In this document: piece by piece, positions 11,677-24,501 of the stretch
How positions within the stretch are numbered: position 1 is the first letter of the stretch
Layout of the letters: the number at the start of each line of letters is the position of its first letter
Assembly (NCBI RefSeq): GCF_024868665.1
Contig: NC_079900.1
Span: 26,412,560-26,476,559 of the forward strand
Source of the DNA: Triplophysa rosa
Lineage: Eukaryota > Chordata > Actinopteri > Cypriniformes > Nemacheilidae
Length of the DNA stretch: 64,000 nucleotides
Direction: 5' to 3'
Position numbers and translations under genes: made by a program
Notes under the pieces: generated by a model
Told to the model about the DNA's origin: nothing
The model's database searches: none
The model's input: the letters and a program-made list of their open reading frames with translations, nothing else

Positions 11677-12355
11677 TGTTGTGATGTCAGTCTTGTCGTG
11701 GCTTTGTGTTTTGTGTGGGTGTGTGTTTTGTTTTGTCGAACACGTAGCTCGTTCCTGATCAGTAGCTTCCCCTGGTCCCTCATTATGTTCCACCTGCAGG
11801 TTATTCCCGCCTTTTAGGTTTTCTCTATTTAATCCCTCTCATCTTGTGTCAGACCGTTGTTTGTTGCAGTCATTCCCTGACCTTTCCTAGTCTTGTCTAG
11901 TCATAGTAAGATTCTAGTTTTCTTGTTTTCCCCTCTAAGTTCGGGGTTTGTCTTCTAGTTAACTCTCTGGTATTATTCCTATAGTCCAAGTCTCCAGTGC
12001 CTAGTTCTCTTGTTCTCAAGCTCTGTTTTCCCATAGTTCCCATTGGCGTCCTGGACCGTCCTGCTCTCTACACTCCGGCATCTCTTCACCAGCGACCACC
12101 TCTCTCTGCAAGAATCGGCCGGCGGGTCGAGGGATGTCCCCGCCGTGCGTTCCCCCCTTCGTGGGACAGAATCTCCCGGACTGGGTCTACTTCAGATTCT
12201 TCCGTGAGTGCCGTCGTGTCGAGTCCTCTCCCCGCAGACTCACGTGGTTCCGAGGCCTGTGTCTCTTGGTGGATTCTTGTGGAAACTTTTCAATAAAGAC
12301 CTATTCATTCCCGCAATTGAGTCTCCGCTATCTCTGTTCACGCACAGTTATGACA
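11677..12355 (+). repeat. 3' LTR of the Gypsy element
   Basis: 679 bp from TGTTGTGATG to GTTATGACA, preceded by a G-rich polypurine run (ACTGGGGGGGTA). AATAAA lies at 12292-12297. Confidence 0.85.
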
Positions 12356-12361
12356 GTTGTG

Positions 12362-12830
12362 TATCTGATCCCACTTTCATCACATCCATTATCCTGGGTG
12401 AAAGATGCCTTTTGGTAAGGTGCTGCTGATAGTGCCCCTTGTATGGTTCTCATGTTAGTCATCTGTGTCCTAGGTTTTACAATCTCATATATAATATATA
12501 TTAGGATTACTGTGTGTCTGAAACATACAATGTATGCGACTATTTTCTGTGGACTGGTTGGTAAAGCTGGTGTTTTGAGAGGGAGAAATGTGTGAGCTGA
12601 AAAAGAGGTGATCATTAGCTCTTGTCTGTTCAAAGCCGCACTACAGACAAGAAACAAAGTAAATGTGAGAAAATTCTGAAAGCCCATACTCTTGTCCACA
12701 CACGCACACTAATCCCGATCCAAAGTGCATTACTGCTATCCATCTACCTATATTAGCCCTGACTGACTTTTTACGCCTCTCACTGCACAAGCACATAAGT
12801 ATGACTTATAAAGGGGTTTTGAGAATAGTT
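12362..12830. other. Unassigned
   Basis: A 123-codon antisense open frame (12328-12699) partly overlaps the LTR and shows no domain. Nothing else seen. Confidence 0.3.
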
Positions 12831-13108
12831 CTGCTAAAGTGGAGAGCAAGACTGTCTGTGGTGACAGCGAATTCCCAGGAGAAGGCATGGATGTGGATGT
12901 GTGTGAGTGGAGTCATTTACGGACGTCACTGTGCTCCCCTCAGTAGAGCTTGTGGAAAATGTGCAGGTTCTGCTAAAGTGGAGAGCAAGACTGTCTGTGG
13001 TGACAGCGAGTACCCAGGAGAAGGCATGGATGTGGATGTGTGTAAGTGGAGTCATTTACGGACGTCACTGTGCTCCCCTCAGTAGAGCTTGTGGAAAATG
13101 TGCAGGTT
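12831..13108. repeat. Tandem duplication, 2 x 139 bp
   Basis: Units 12831-12969 and 12970-13108 are nearly identical; each contains ctgctaaagtggagagcaag and ends gtgcaggtt. The small number of differences points to a recent event. Confidence 0.95.
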
Positions 13109-13329
13109 CACGTCGTGTCTTTTGAAACTAAAAGTGCTGAAGAAATACTTCAGACCTGGCCAGCCTAAAAAGGGAGAAATGAATCCCATGACTGCACTGC
13201 AGAACAGAGTAGAAATATTATTTATAGCACTTTTCACAGTTTTGCATTGTTGATATAAGGGGCTCATCTAGTATTTCTGTAAAGGATGATATCAATGACC
13301 ATTGCTTTACTGTGAAGTGATGTGAGGCC

Positions 13330-13634
13330 AAGTATGGTGTTCTATACTCTGAATTTGTGCACTGCATTTAACCCATCCAAGTGCACACACACAGCAGTGA
13401 GTAACACACACTGTGAACAAACACCCAGAGCAGTGAGCATTGCTGCGGCGCCCGGCAGCAGTTGGGGGAACGGTGCCTTGCTCAAGGGTCTCACCTCAGC
13501 CGTGGTATTGAAGGTGGAGGAGAGCGTTGATCATTCACTCCCCCCATCTACAATCCCTGCAGGTACTGTGGCTCGAACCCGGCAACGTTTGGGTTACAAG
13601 TCTGAGTCTCTAACCATTAGGCCACGACTGCCCG
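13330..13634 (-). mobile_element. tRNA-derived SINE, copy 1
   Basis: On the minus strand it starts GGGCAGTCGTGGCCTAATGG (A-box region) and has a B box within GGGTTCGAGCC about 45 bp on, followed by GAGCAAGGCACCG and TGGATGGGTTAAATGCAG in the body. It is the same family as 26927-27215. The internal Pol III promoter comes from its tRNA ancestor. Confidence 0.85.
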
Positions 13635-14698
13635 CAATGTACTATAAATAACTGCATTATGAAAATGACAGAAGTTTTTGTTGTTGATGTTGTCTCCTCC
13701 ATCCTGCCTGTGAGGAACAGATGGGACACAATTAAACAAATAATCAAAATGCCCACTGATAACAGCCTAATGTTAGTGTCTAGACTTGGAACATTCAACA
13801 CAGCCAGACTCATTTTTCTGCCTTGTTTAAAGGGGAGGTCTAAAGCTATTACATGCATTCTGACATATTTGCACTGTTTAAGAGTTGAATTCTCATTCTT
13901 GACATGGCCAAAGGTTAACAAAAACGATTTGGACGTATGACAGAGTATTTCTCCTTCAGGGTTCGTGCAAGTTTAAATTTTTTTGAGTATGGCCCTGTAT
14001 GATGTCATTAGGGGCGGATTTCTTTGTATGGGCACTCCTCCCGGAAGAGCGTGTGCACACATTAACCAGAGCAAGAGCACGCCCATCGTCGTGTTTTCTT
14101 CGGGTTACAGAAGCCATTGGCAGGGCTGCACAGGACTTGCTCGAGAAAGATTTGTCATGTTGCTGTATAAATAAGGCCTAGTTCAGTCATGGATTTGATG
14201 GTGTGTTATGTCCGCTTTAACGTGCGATGGGTGTGTGATATTTTGGGGGGGGGGTAGAGTGAGCATTCTATTGAGGTCTTACTTTGGCTAATCTGCACCA
14301 TGTGACAGCGAGCAGGGTTTTGCTGCCATGGAATGCCACAGCCTCTTTTGTCGGAGACAAAAACCGACAGATGCTTAATCTGCACTGGGGGGGTTGGGTT
14401 AGTACCTAAGGGCAAGGGCCGCTAAAGGGGGAAGAACTTTTTCACAATTGGCCTAAACTCTGGAATAGCCTTTCTGACATTATTCGGGCCACAGACACAC
14501 ACCCACACAGTTAATTTTGTACAGTAACTTGTGTTACAGTCATATCAGGTCAGAATCAAGGACTGGAACTAACGTTTTATAGAAATCAAACAATATCTAA
14601 ATATGGCATTAATAATAATATATAATAAATAGTATTCTATAAGTTCTAGGTATTTTATTAAATCCTTTATCAATAAGTTTTAATAAAAAACTATTAGG
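13635..14698. other. Unassigned
   Basis: Two opposite-strand frames of 93-103 codons overlap at 13610-13940 without recognisable similarity. A G-run lies near 14244-14254. Confidence 0.3.
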
Positions 14699-14912
14699 GG
14701 TGGTTTCCTGTACATGGTTTAAGACTAGTCCTAGACTAAAATAAATGTTAGATCTGTCTAAAATGAAAATAGCTTTCATTGACCCATCTTAAAATACATC
14801 AGTGCCATTGTTTTATCTCAGAAGGCACACAAGTAATGTTGTTTTGCAAGGCATGTTTGTAAAAACTGCACAAATGCCCTAATTTAACTAGGACCTGTCT
14901 GGCAAACCACCC
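14699..14912. mobile_element. MITE family B, copy 1
   Basis: Begins GGGTGGTTTCCTGTACATGG and ends CTGGCAAACCACCC, so the ends are inverted. Internally it has gactagtcctagactaaaat and tcttaaaatacatcagtgcc, shared with copies at 23846-24075 and 24262-24501. Confidence 0.75.
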
Positions 14913-15734
14913 ACACGTGTTAAATGTATTAATAAAACAAAAATGGGTTGTTGCTGCCTTATTGACTGATTAGGTCTGTGTTTTAATAATAAATTGAACA
15001 GAGTTGCTAGTTTAGCTTTATTCAAAGTTCTATTGACCTTAATTGAGTTTGTCTTGTAAAATGAAGTAAATTGTTAATTGTAGAGACTACCCAAAAAAAG
15101 TCAATTTTTGAGATTACGTAAACTGTTTACTTTCATAGACAAAAAAAGTATGAATGTGAAGTGTTCAGGATACCTAGGTTTGTTGTTATGATGACTTCAG
15201 ACAACTCCAGACCCTGTGAGGATGTCAGTATAAATATGAATATTGATATTATTATAAAAACTACCCAATTTTACATAAATTGTATTATTGTGTATCATTA
15301 GGATTTCTATTGCTACTAAAGTAATTTGGTTTTGAACTGTAGAAACATGCAGCTTCTGTGAAGCAGCTTTACACACTATGTATTGTGAAAAGCGCTATAC
15401 AAATAGTGTGACTTAAACTGCTTTTTAATAGAGTATATTGATTTAGTTCATTTCAATTCAGTTTTATTTTATTCATATAGAGCTTTTTCACAATTCTCAT
15501 TGTTGCAAAAAGCAGCTTTGCATACATTATAATTAAAATAAAATAATAATAATAATAGATAATTAAAACAAACACATTACATATAAATAAAATTTATTCA
15601 AATACATGGTATTATTGCAGGTTATTCTCTATGCAGCATATTCTTCAATGAATGCATATTTTTGAGACTTACATTTACATTTAAGATTCAGAGTTAATAT
15701 GACAGTAAGTGCTTATGGGTAAATTACAGTATTG
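14913..15734. other. AT-rich unassigned DNA
   Basis: Nothing with coding or RNA-gene character seen. Confidence 0.3.
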
Positions 15735-16115
15735 AAAAGGGCGAAGTATCAATGCGATATTAGTCGCCGCGGATAATAATATGTCTTACTGACACTGGTT
15801 TTATTTACAATATTATAATTTGCAGAGCGTCAGCGTGATAGTAGTCATTTCAGTTAATAAAGTAAGATTGGCTGAAGTTCAGATCTGTCAAGTAAGTCTG
15901 CGCAGAATCAATGCGTTATCAGTCGGTTAATAATGTAGTGTTACTGACGCTGGTTTGTAGTGTGCAAAGTATCAATGCGACAACAGTCATCACGGTTCAT
16001 AATATTATATTACTGGTTTATATAAAATGTGCAGAGTCTCAACGTGATATTAGTCATCATGGTTAATAATATTAGTGTTACTGACAATATTACAATGTGC
16101 AGAGTATCACTGACT
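15735..16115. repeat. Degenerate tandem repeat, 70-105-bp units
   Basis: Recurring blocks of gtgcagagtatcaatgcgat, tagtcatcacggttaataat and gttactgacactgg appear about five times with variable spacing. Confidence 0.65.
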
Positions 16116-17596
16116 GCAGTGAAATAAGCAATATATGAGTATATATTAATTTAATATGAGTATCACAGCATTGCTGTGCTGTCTGAGGGAATGACAGACA
16201 AGGAAATTGCATTCATCAATAAACTCTATCCATCTCACTGTGGAGTTCTTCCCTTCCTTTGCCCTGTTTAAAGAAATAATTGTCCTTTGCATTACAATAG
16301 TCAAAGTTAGCAACCTCGTCACCATCAGGAGTGCAATGAACATATAACATCGTCTAAGAGTTTTTCAGTTGCCTGAGCCTCTAGTGTGCTCACATCAATT
16401 ATCAAAAAATCCCAGCCAAGTAAAATCCACTGGAGAGGGCCTGAGTGGCGGCCGGTGCGAGAGGACGAGAGGGGGTGAGAAGCAAATGCTGATCTAGTTC
16501 AGGCTAACAACCCCCCGACCCCCTCCATCCTCTCCTCAGCTGTCTTACCCACAATGGCCTGAGCATCTTTTGTGGAATTAACGGTTTGTAGGAGCAGCGG
16601 AACAATGTATGAGAAGAGAAGAGGACCGGTTTCCCACACACAACTTCCACATACGGACTCAACACCACACAGCTGATCCAGCCCACTCCCAGTGCCAACA
16701 ATAACATGCTGGCTGCAACCACACATACACACATAGTGACACATGTATGTCCATACACACAAGTCCTTCAGTGCTCACAAACAATTAGAGTCTTATAAAC
16801 ACAGAAATGTTTATCTTAAGATTATGGTATTTAATATGCATTTCCCTTTAACAGCCACCCCCCCCACACACACACACGCGAGCACCAAACTCGCTCTGGG
16901 TTTTAATTGCCAGCAAAGGCGGGCTATGTGCTTGTGGGGGTGAAGTTCATTGTGATCTAGTGGCTGAAGGGTTTTTGGGGGGTTCTTGATTAATTTGTAG
17001 TGTCATACGTGGGAGTGTTCACCAGAATTGGGGTTATGGGAATTCGCAGAACGCCAAAGACTGTGAGAAACAGAGTAAAATTTGAATAGAGAAATGAATA
17101 TTCAGCACTCCCTTACAGCTTGCCTTTATTTCCCCGGTATAAGGAACTGAACACATGTTGAAAGGCCATTTTCAGTGTCAAAGTGGAGTTTCACCTTTAG
17201 CAGGAAATATTTAATAATCATCATTAATGGGGACTGTTTTTTTTTACTTTCAACTTGTTTCAGTTCTCCATTTAATGTGATTTTAAAATGTCAATGAAAT
17301 GACAACATGGCGAGGAATCATTTGTGCAAAGTTTTTTTTTTTTTGATGCTCCAGGTTCTTCTTGGAACCATTCAGCCAAAAATCGTTTTTCTATGGCATC
17401 GTGAAGCACCTTCTTTAGTGGTGTACATTATTGATCTGAATTTCACTTGCATAAATGATATCACATTCATATCTCATTTATTTCTACTGGCGACACAAAT
17501 TAAATTAAATGCAAAGCTGATTAATAAAGCTGAGAATTTTCCTGAATTATCTTGCACATGTTTCTTTTGAGAATAATAAGACTCCAGTAATTTTAG
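16116..17596. other. Unassigned
   Basis: Antisense frames at 16499-16762 and other short frames lack recognisable domains. Confidence 0.3.
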
Positions 17597-18100
17597 GGTG
17601 CGTTCATATTTGTAGTTCGGTTCTCTTGGTTATTTTGGTCTGGACCAAAAAAAATTTTGTCCTGGTTCACTTCAGACCTAAAGATACCGAACCTAACAGC
17701 TTACGTGTAAAGTCACAGCGTGATTGTACAGCTTTGATGATTTTTATTTTAAAACGTAACTTACCGGACATCCAAAACAATGCTGTGTGCTGGGTTATCA
17801 GTCTATGCCTGCACATTTGAGGGTATTTTTAGCAAGCCGGTAACTTGCGAAGACCTCATGAATTGTTTAAAGCAATCAAAACAGCGCCAGGAATTCCTTA
17901 GTTCCAAATTCCAATTCACTTGATTTTCGGGTCATATATAGTTATCACTTCCTGTTTTTGGTTCGGTTCGATGCCTTTGGTCCGTGTTGCATTCATATTT
18001 CAATCAAACCGCACCAGAGTTTGGGTGGCAGCAATCACACTTACACAAATAAACCGCACTAACAGAGCAATCGCACCAGAGTTCGAACGGTCTACAATAA
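17597..18100. mobile_element. Probable DNA-transposon-derived repeat
   Basis: Opens with gggtgcgttcatatttgtag and ggtctggaccaaaa and closes with accgcac and caccagagttcgaacgg, an inverted relation around ggaccaaa/ttcggtt words. Sequences of this type are repeated in fish genomes (from memory). Edges are approximate. Confidence 0.5.
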
Positions 18101-18832
18101 AAAAAATCTAAATCTAACAAGATTCATGTCTTCTGAGATAACTAAAAAGGCAATTTCTCAGTGCAGTGCAAAATACAGGTGAAACAGCTGTAAAAAAATA
18201 TATATGGAAAATTCCGTCAAATAAACACAGTACATTTGTGCCCTGTTTTTATAGACTTTTTTTCAGTGTATGTATTTTAAAAGGAACATGTCTATAAAAA
18301 TCTACATGTCTAAAACACACACACACACTTCTTTATTTTTGCTTTTCATTTGTATTTGTATGCATTACTGTTTGACTATTATTATTATATTAGTAGCAGC
18401 AGTAGTTGTTTGCAAGTATCATCTACTATTATTGCTCAGAATTTTGACTTATTTGAGCTTTGAGCTGAATGACCAGCATATCATAAAGGCTTGGAGGTGG
18501 GACCCAGCAACCACAAGGAATACCATAGTAACCGTTTTTTAGTAAACCGTTTTTACTGTTCAATTTTTTAGCTTAATGAGGCTTAAAATGTTTTCTACTG
18601 ATCCAGGTAATATGCACATTTTAGAAATAGACAGTGGCCATGTTAAATGTTTCAATTCATCCACTTTTTAACAAGTGGCCAATCTCTCATTACACTGTTC
18701 TTTTTCTCAAATCTAGCCCTAAAATGTAATCTTTTAAAACCTTCAGAAAGATATGAAGTGACCCACTTCTCAATCCTTGCCCAAGTTACTGAATATGTGT
18801 GCAGCAGCTTAAAAATCACTTGTCAAATTGAG
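18101..18832. other. Unassigned
   Basis: A (CA)n run near 18315-18328; nothing else seen. Confidence 0.3.
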
Positions 18833-20150
18833 TCAACCCAGGCTCATTGGAAAGACATTTACAAGTACAGTACATTTCTTAATTACCTGATATACGTAGC
18901 TCCAGGTACGAATCGCTGCATCTTTTGAGTGGATGGTCCACTAGAGACGCATGTTTTCTCATCTGATGTGGGTTTATTAAAAGTTATGAAGCAGACATGT
19001 GCACAAAGTAAAAAAAGTTTTAAATATTTTATCTAAATTATGCAAATATTACTTTTTTGTTATTGTATGATAATTGTATTAAATAAACGATTTGTTGAAT
19101 TTTGTTGTATGTTCATTTTATCAAATAAACAATTTGTTGAATGGGTCCTGTAGTTTTGACGCATTTAAAGAAACAGTATGGAACATTGACATGTAGCGGT
19201 TGAGCTTGGTGTCGCAGTCTAAATTCAAAAATTCTTCTCGATTTCTTTTGCTTGTTATCAGAAATAATCTACAGGCACTCTATGATTTGCGAATGTGTAC
19301 GGGAAGTTAAGGGCAGTCCATGAATGCATGCATGCCATGCGCAGTAACGTTTGTTTATGTTGTTACTTTGTAACTGTCTATAAAAGCATTACAAACAGGT
19401 TGCGTTGCATTCCGAGACTTCTAAAGCCATATGATATCGTTGTGTGAGCACAATAGGTTTTAATCACCGACGATTGCACTCCAGGCAGGAACGCAGTCGT
19501 ATTTCATCCAAAAATATACACTCAAGGTTAGCGTGTGACGCAATCGGAGCAGGACAGGCAATGCCATTGCATAACGTAAGCTAACGTAACGACGCAACCA
19601 GTCACAAGACACACGAGAGACAATGCCATTTCACTGCCGAAGATGACGTTCCGGGGGCAATGTTTGAATTCTGTCACTGTGCGCATCCGGTCCGAATCAG
19701 AGTTTTATGGCAGGCGAATATAGGCTTTTGGGTTTGTTCTTTGGCCTCGGAACGCTTGGAATAATTACATTTTTGGAATAAATAGCATCTGTACAAAATA
19801 CAAGTGTACTGTATGTTAATCATTCTGTCATTTATTGTCGCTATGCTTGAGTAGCCCTAAAGTTCTTGACTTACTTCGGCCAAACACAATCAATCCTCAC
19901 AGTAACGATATCAGATGTTTATCCGCCACAGTCACACAATCATGAACTGAAGAATATGCATCAATAATGTTCAGTATCATCTGCTTTGTAACCTAGAATG
20001 TACCCGCATCAGAACTGAGAAAAAACAAGCGTCTCTAGTGGAGATTCCACCCGAAAGATGCAGCGATTTGTACCTGGAGCTACGCATTTCGGTTTATGCA
20101 TAAATGTAGGCAGAGGTACATAGTTCCAATGAACCTATGTTGAATTGAGT
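18833..20150. mobile_element. 1.3 kb element with long inverted terminal repeats
   Basis: The left end (tcaacccaggctcattgga ... cgtagctccaggtacgaatc ... ccactagagacgcatg) reappears inverted at the right end (about 20000-20150). The arms are about 150-170 bp and imperfect. The middle has no transposase. Part of the middle recurs at 1130-1400 in opposite orientation. This is a non-autonomous, foldback-like DNA element. Confidence 0.75.
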
Positions 20151-21345
20151 CAAGGGGTCTCGTTTATTAAATGCCACGTAGAAACTGGCCTTATGGTTCG
20201 TTATTGTTTTTAGTTAGGCTCATGTATTATGTTGCTGGCTGAGTGCCTGCCAGGAATGGTGTGAGTTGCGGCATTTGGTATGTAAGATGATATAGTTTTT
20301 ACTAATGTGTTCTTTTTCTCTTTAATGTTTAATGATTTTTGTTTTATGTTCGACAGTTTACATCCGCGTAGATGGGTTTCAATGGTCCTTTGGAGCTAAA
20401 TGCTAGCTACGTGACTACTGTGTTTTGCTCTTGCTTGCTCTGCTGTTGCTTTGTGCCGGTGTTTCTTGCCTTTATGAACACAAAATCCTTTAAAGCTGTC
20501 CCTGTGCTTCGCTTTAAGCAGGCTCTTTGTGCGGCCGCTTCCCGCTCTTCTTAAACCAACATTTCGATGCTGTTAGCTGTGCATTTCTGCTAATACAAAC
20601 TTTTGTTCGCTCTGCAACCATTGGCTGCTTTGTGTGTTCATTTATTTATTTTGTTTTGTTTGTTTGTTTTGCCCTTGCCTCACGTCGCATGGTGGCGCAT
20701 TTCTTGCTTTGCTCTTTTGTTGTATGAGCAGTTTAACATGAGGTGAGCTCGTGAGGTAAGGCCATTGTTTCTGTTGTATTTTTTTTCTATTACGTTGAGT
20801 TGGTAGTTAATTTCTAACGTATGTGTTATTTGTTTATAAATTTTATAAGTGATGTTCTTTGTTTTCTTTTCTTTCTGTTGATTTGGGGGGTATTTGGAGC
20901 AGGATTGCACGCTTTTGTTATAAGTTTGGGGTTATACTGAGTGCTGTGTTTATTATTCTTTTTTATTATTTGTGTACGTGTGTGTGAAGGATTTGGTTTG
21001 GGTATTTCTTTCTAGTGTTACTGGTTAGCTAATCCATTCCCCTCCCCCAATCATAAGTTTTTTTGTCATAGTTGTGTGTGTTTTTGTATGTGAGCAGCTC
21101 AATTGGGAACAGTACTAAATGTTTTTTTTTAGATATTTAAATTAGGACTTAATTAAGATATTATAAATTTATACCCACGTCTCTTGCCTTAAATATCTTT
21201 TCTCTGGTATTGAACCTGTGTGCCTTAATTGGGGCTGATTCCCCATATTGTGGGGTGGTGTAGTTAAGGAGTTATAAAAACTTGAATTTTCTCTAAAGGT
21301 CTTTAAAAGGTCTCAGGCTGCTGCCTGCTTTACCACTCTATTACA
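20151..21345. other. T-rich unassigned DNA
   Basis: The plus strand is unusually T-rich. Short frames (20372-20727) show no domain. Confidence 0.3.
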
Positions 21346-21492
21346 CATACGTCTGCTCAGATCCTGACGTGGCGCTAAGCACTTTTCCACGTCAAAGGCC
21401 GTTTTCATAAATACTAACATGGCCATGGATTTTTGCGTTCGCACACTCTTCTATCAAATCTATGAGTACGCACACTTTATAAATGAGGCCCA
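21346..21492 (-). repeat. Repeat end shared with 28510-28620
   Basis: On the minus strand it reads GGGCCTCATTTATAAAGTG, then GTGTGCGTAC and CGCAAAAATC, then tgacgtggaaaagtgc. The same order is seen at 28510-28620. It is one arm of an old DNA repeat. Confidence 0.55.
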
Positions 21493-23845
21493 GGATGTAT
21501 GCCCTGTGTAGTGCTGGGGAAATGGTTTACTTGTCAGTAACGACTTGAGGTGACAGCTGTCAGTCATGAAAAACAACAGGATTAAAGAAAACAGTGACAC
21601 ATCCAGGATCACAAGCAAAAGCTGTGGCCGATAAATCCCAGGCGGTGCGTGTCAGCACAAGGAGGCTGGGCTGGTTCTTCCTCCAGGGGCAGTTTGGATG
21701 ACATGTAGAGGCAATTGTTTCAGTTCCCCAGACAGTGGCCACTGCCTCAAACACAGGAAAACCTCAAAGAATCACTAGCCAGCGTAGCAGCCATTCATAT
21801 ACCTAACATTAGGGTTAGAGATTCACTCATACCCAATTTTTGTTGGACCTCATTTATGAAATAATGATTCAAATCTATTTTGGTGTCTATCATTTGTAAA
21901 ATGTAATTTTGATGTAAATGTCAAAGACGTGGCTGTAGAATTGGTTGTACAAATGATTGACTTAGAAATCAGGTATTTCACGAATAAGGCTTGATGAGCA
22001 GTATCAAACATATGGTATCAGTTAAAAAGGCCATATTTATTATTATTAAAGTGTACATCTGGAAGATGACTTTTTTTCAAAGGCTGCACAGAAGTGAAAC
22101 TAAAGAATATTTGACTTACTCAAGGATTTGCCACCGTAACTCTTGTAAAATACTTGTGTATTTTCCCCACTACTAACAGCAAAAAAAGGTTCATATCTGT
22201 ACATTTTAACGTCACATGCCATGGAATTGTGGCTGTGTGTTTCCCGTGTCCTTAATGCGCTACAAGTAAAGCAAACCTTCCACTTTAGGATTCAATCTTT
22301 TGACTTTTAAAGGTTAAGACATCCAGTTCAGTGTACAGGGAAGCCGCGGTGAACGGGAACGGCACGGCCAACCTTTTAAAAATCTTCAAAACTCTTTCTA
22401 TGCAAAGTGAAAAAGGGAAAAGTATGACCACTGAATGCGTTGCTGAGCGCATGTGCGTGCGTGTCCTCTGAGAGGCGAGCAGTCTTTGTGCTGCAGCGAT
22501 GCTGGCTACGACATGTGACGCTGCTGGGGAGCGAAGGGAAATGTGTTTGACGTACCCTCAGCACACACTGCCAGGGAGGCAGGAACAGCAGGGTACGATT
22601 AATGACCGCAGAATGAGATTGTTCCAGTATGGCCTTCCTCGCCCCTGCTTCTCTTTCTGTTGGGCTGTCATATTTCACAGTCCTGTTTCTATTCATGCTC
22701 TCTTTTAATTTCAGTGAGCGTCAGTATCATGCAGCTGTGGCGTATCATGGCCTGTTTAAAACAGCTTGCCTCTGACTCAGGGTTTTGAACTTTTCTAAGC
22801 ATTCAGGTAATGTTTCTTAGCGCTTGCTGTAAACTTCGCAAATGTTCACATTTGCCTGTAGACAGAAGACATCTGACATGTAACCACTGCATGAGATGTG
22901 AATTTGTGAAGTGGCTTTTTTCTGTTCTTCCTTTTTGCTTATTCACTGTCTCTCCTTTATGTGTGTGTTTTCTCTGACAGTGGCTGAAAAGGGAAGTGAC
23001 AGCTTTGACTTTTAGTTTAACTTGCCTCAAAAGTCACATGCCTGTTGGTCTTGCACGGACAAAACAGGTAACCCCAAAACCAGATTGTAGGACAACCGAT
23101 AAAAGTCCATTTTCAAAGCATCTGCAATTCAGGGGGGAGGGGTGTTGTTGGGGTAGAAATCTCGAAGCCAGCCATAATTCAAGTAAAACTTTGAGCGGGT
23201 ATGGCTTCAAATGGGTGGACAGATGCGTTTGATCTTTGCACTCTAGCGCACGCATAGCCAGACCATCACGGCTGTGTTAATACAAAGTTACGTACATTTT
23301 TCTGGAAACTTTGTCTATTATTTCTGTTACTCATACTGTGAGTCTGTAAGCTTAAACATGTATTAGTAACTCAATTCATTCATTTAATTTCAAAAGTATC
23401 TTAACTAAAGATAGAAAAAAGGTTTCTGAATGGAATCGAAGGTGCGTCTATCATAAGGTATTGCATACACTCTAAAATACACCATCGTTATGGGAATTAT
23501 GGGAAGGTCCTTTATACAGTTTTCAGTGTATATGTGAAGGTTATTTACAGTTATTTACAAATTTTGTCATTTCATATTACTGTGTATTGAATGATCAAAT
23601 TGGTGTACAGCTGTTATTTTTGTTAATGGTAAATGTTTGACGCCTTTTGCTGTCATGAGCATCAGTAATTTCTTATTCATTTTTTATTATTAAATCATTA
23701 ATAAAAAGATGAAATCAAAAGCTGAACATCCCAGCTAACAAGGAACATTCCTGGAATATTGGCTACATGCTAACATTGGCTAACAGTTTTCTCAGAGTAA
23801 TCAAAATTGTTGCAGTAATGTTTGTAGAGCTTTTTATGAACTTTA
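21493..23845. other. Unassigned
   Basis: Several short frames (22376-23255), none with a recognisable domain. No repeat match noticed within the window. Confidence 0.3.
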
Positions 23846-24075
23846 TGGGGCAGTTTCCCAGACAGGGATTCGACTAGTCCTAGATTAAAATAAATGTAAG
23901 AGCTGTCTAAATGGAAAACAACCTGCACGGACATATCTTAAAATACATCATTGCCTTTGTGTTGTCTCAAAATGCACAAAAGAAATGTTTTATTTTTGTT
24001 AAAACCACTTAAATTCCCTAATTAAGATAATGTCTAGTCCTGGTTTAAGATAATCCTTGTCCGGGAAATCACCCC
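23846..24075. mobile_element. MITE family B, copy 2
   Basis: Inverted ends GGGGCAGTTTCCCAGACAGG and CCTTGTCCGGGAAATCACCCC; internal match to 14699-14912. Confidence 0.8.
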
Positions 24076-24189
24076 TCTATGTCATTGCTTAATGGTCTAA
24101 AAATATTGGTATAGAAATGTTATTCCTCCAATGATAAAAGAACGGAGGTTAGGATGTTGCTTCATGTAAAGTCACCATCATGGTCACCA

Positions 24190-24252
24190 GTATTTACATT
24201 TACATTTAGTCATTTGGCAGACGCTTTTATCCAAAGCGACTTACAAGTAGGA
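24190..24252 (+). repeat. SINE-type tail fragment
   Basis: Contains tttacatttagtcatttggc and gacgcttttatccaaagcga, a repeat tail widespread in fish (from memory). A diverged copy is at 56681-56750. Confidence 0.6.
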
Positions 24253-24261
24253 GAGCATGTA

Positions 24262-24501
24262 GCCCCGGTTTCATAGACTAGGTTTAAAACTAGTCCCAGA
24301 CTAAAATGAATTTTGAGCCATCTAAACTGAAAATAACTTGTCCTGACATATCTTAAAATATGTCAGTGCCATTGTTTTGTCTCGAGATGCACTTCAGTAA
24401 TTGTTTCATCTAAGGCATTTTAATAAAAGTGACTTAAATAGCCTAAATTAACTAAGGCATAGTCCTGGCTTAGGCTAAGCCTTGTCTATGAAACCGGGCC
24501 A
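24262..24501. mobile_element. MITE family B, copy 3
   Basis: Inverted ends GCCCCGGTTTCATAGACTAG and GTCTATGAAACCGGGCC, with the same core words as the other family B copies. Confidence 0.8.

Larger units (their letters stand above)
8399..12355 (+). mobile_element. Decayed Ty3/Gypsy LTR retrotransposon
   Basis: Both ends are LTRs: 8399-8672 (truncated) and 11677-12355. They share TCAGTCTTGTCG near the start and CTGCAGGTTATTCCCGCC further in. The sequence GTTGTG flanks both sides (8393-8398 and 12356-12361), consistent with a 4- or 6-bp target duplication depending on the exact LTR edge. Internal order is gag, protease, RT, integrase remnant, the normal Ty3/Gypsy order. The 5' LTR 3' half, primer site and gag N-terminus are deleted, most of RNase H is missing, and there are in-frame stops and a frameshift. 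The element cannot be active. Confidence 0.9.

Noticed and set aside
12328..12699. 123-codon minus-strand ORF
   Set aside because: Begins in unassigned DNA and ends inside the LTR; no domain or splice evidence.
15735..16115. Regularly spaced repeats as a CRISPR-like array
   Set aside because: Units are degenerate, spacing is irregular and the genome is vertebrate; an ordinary decayed tandem repeat.
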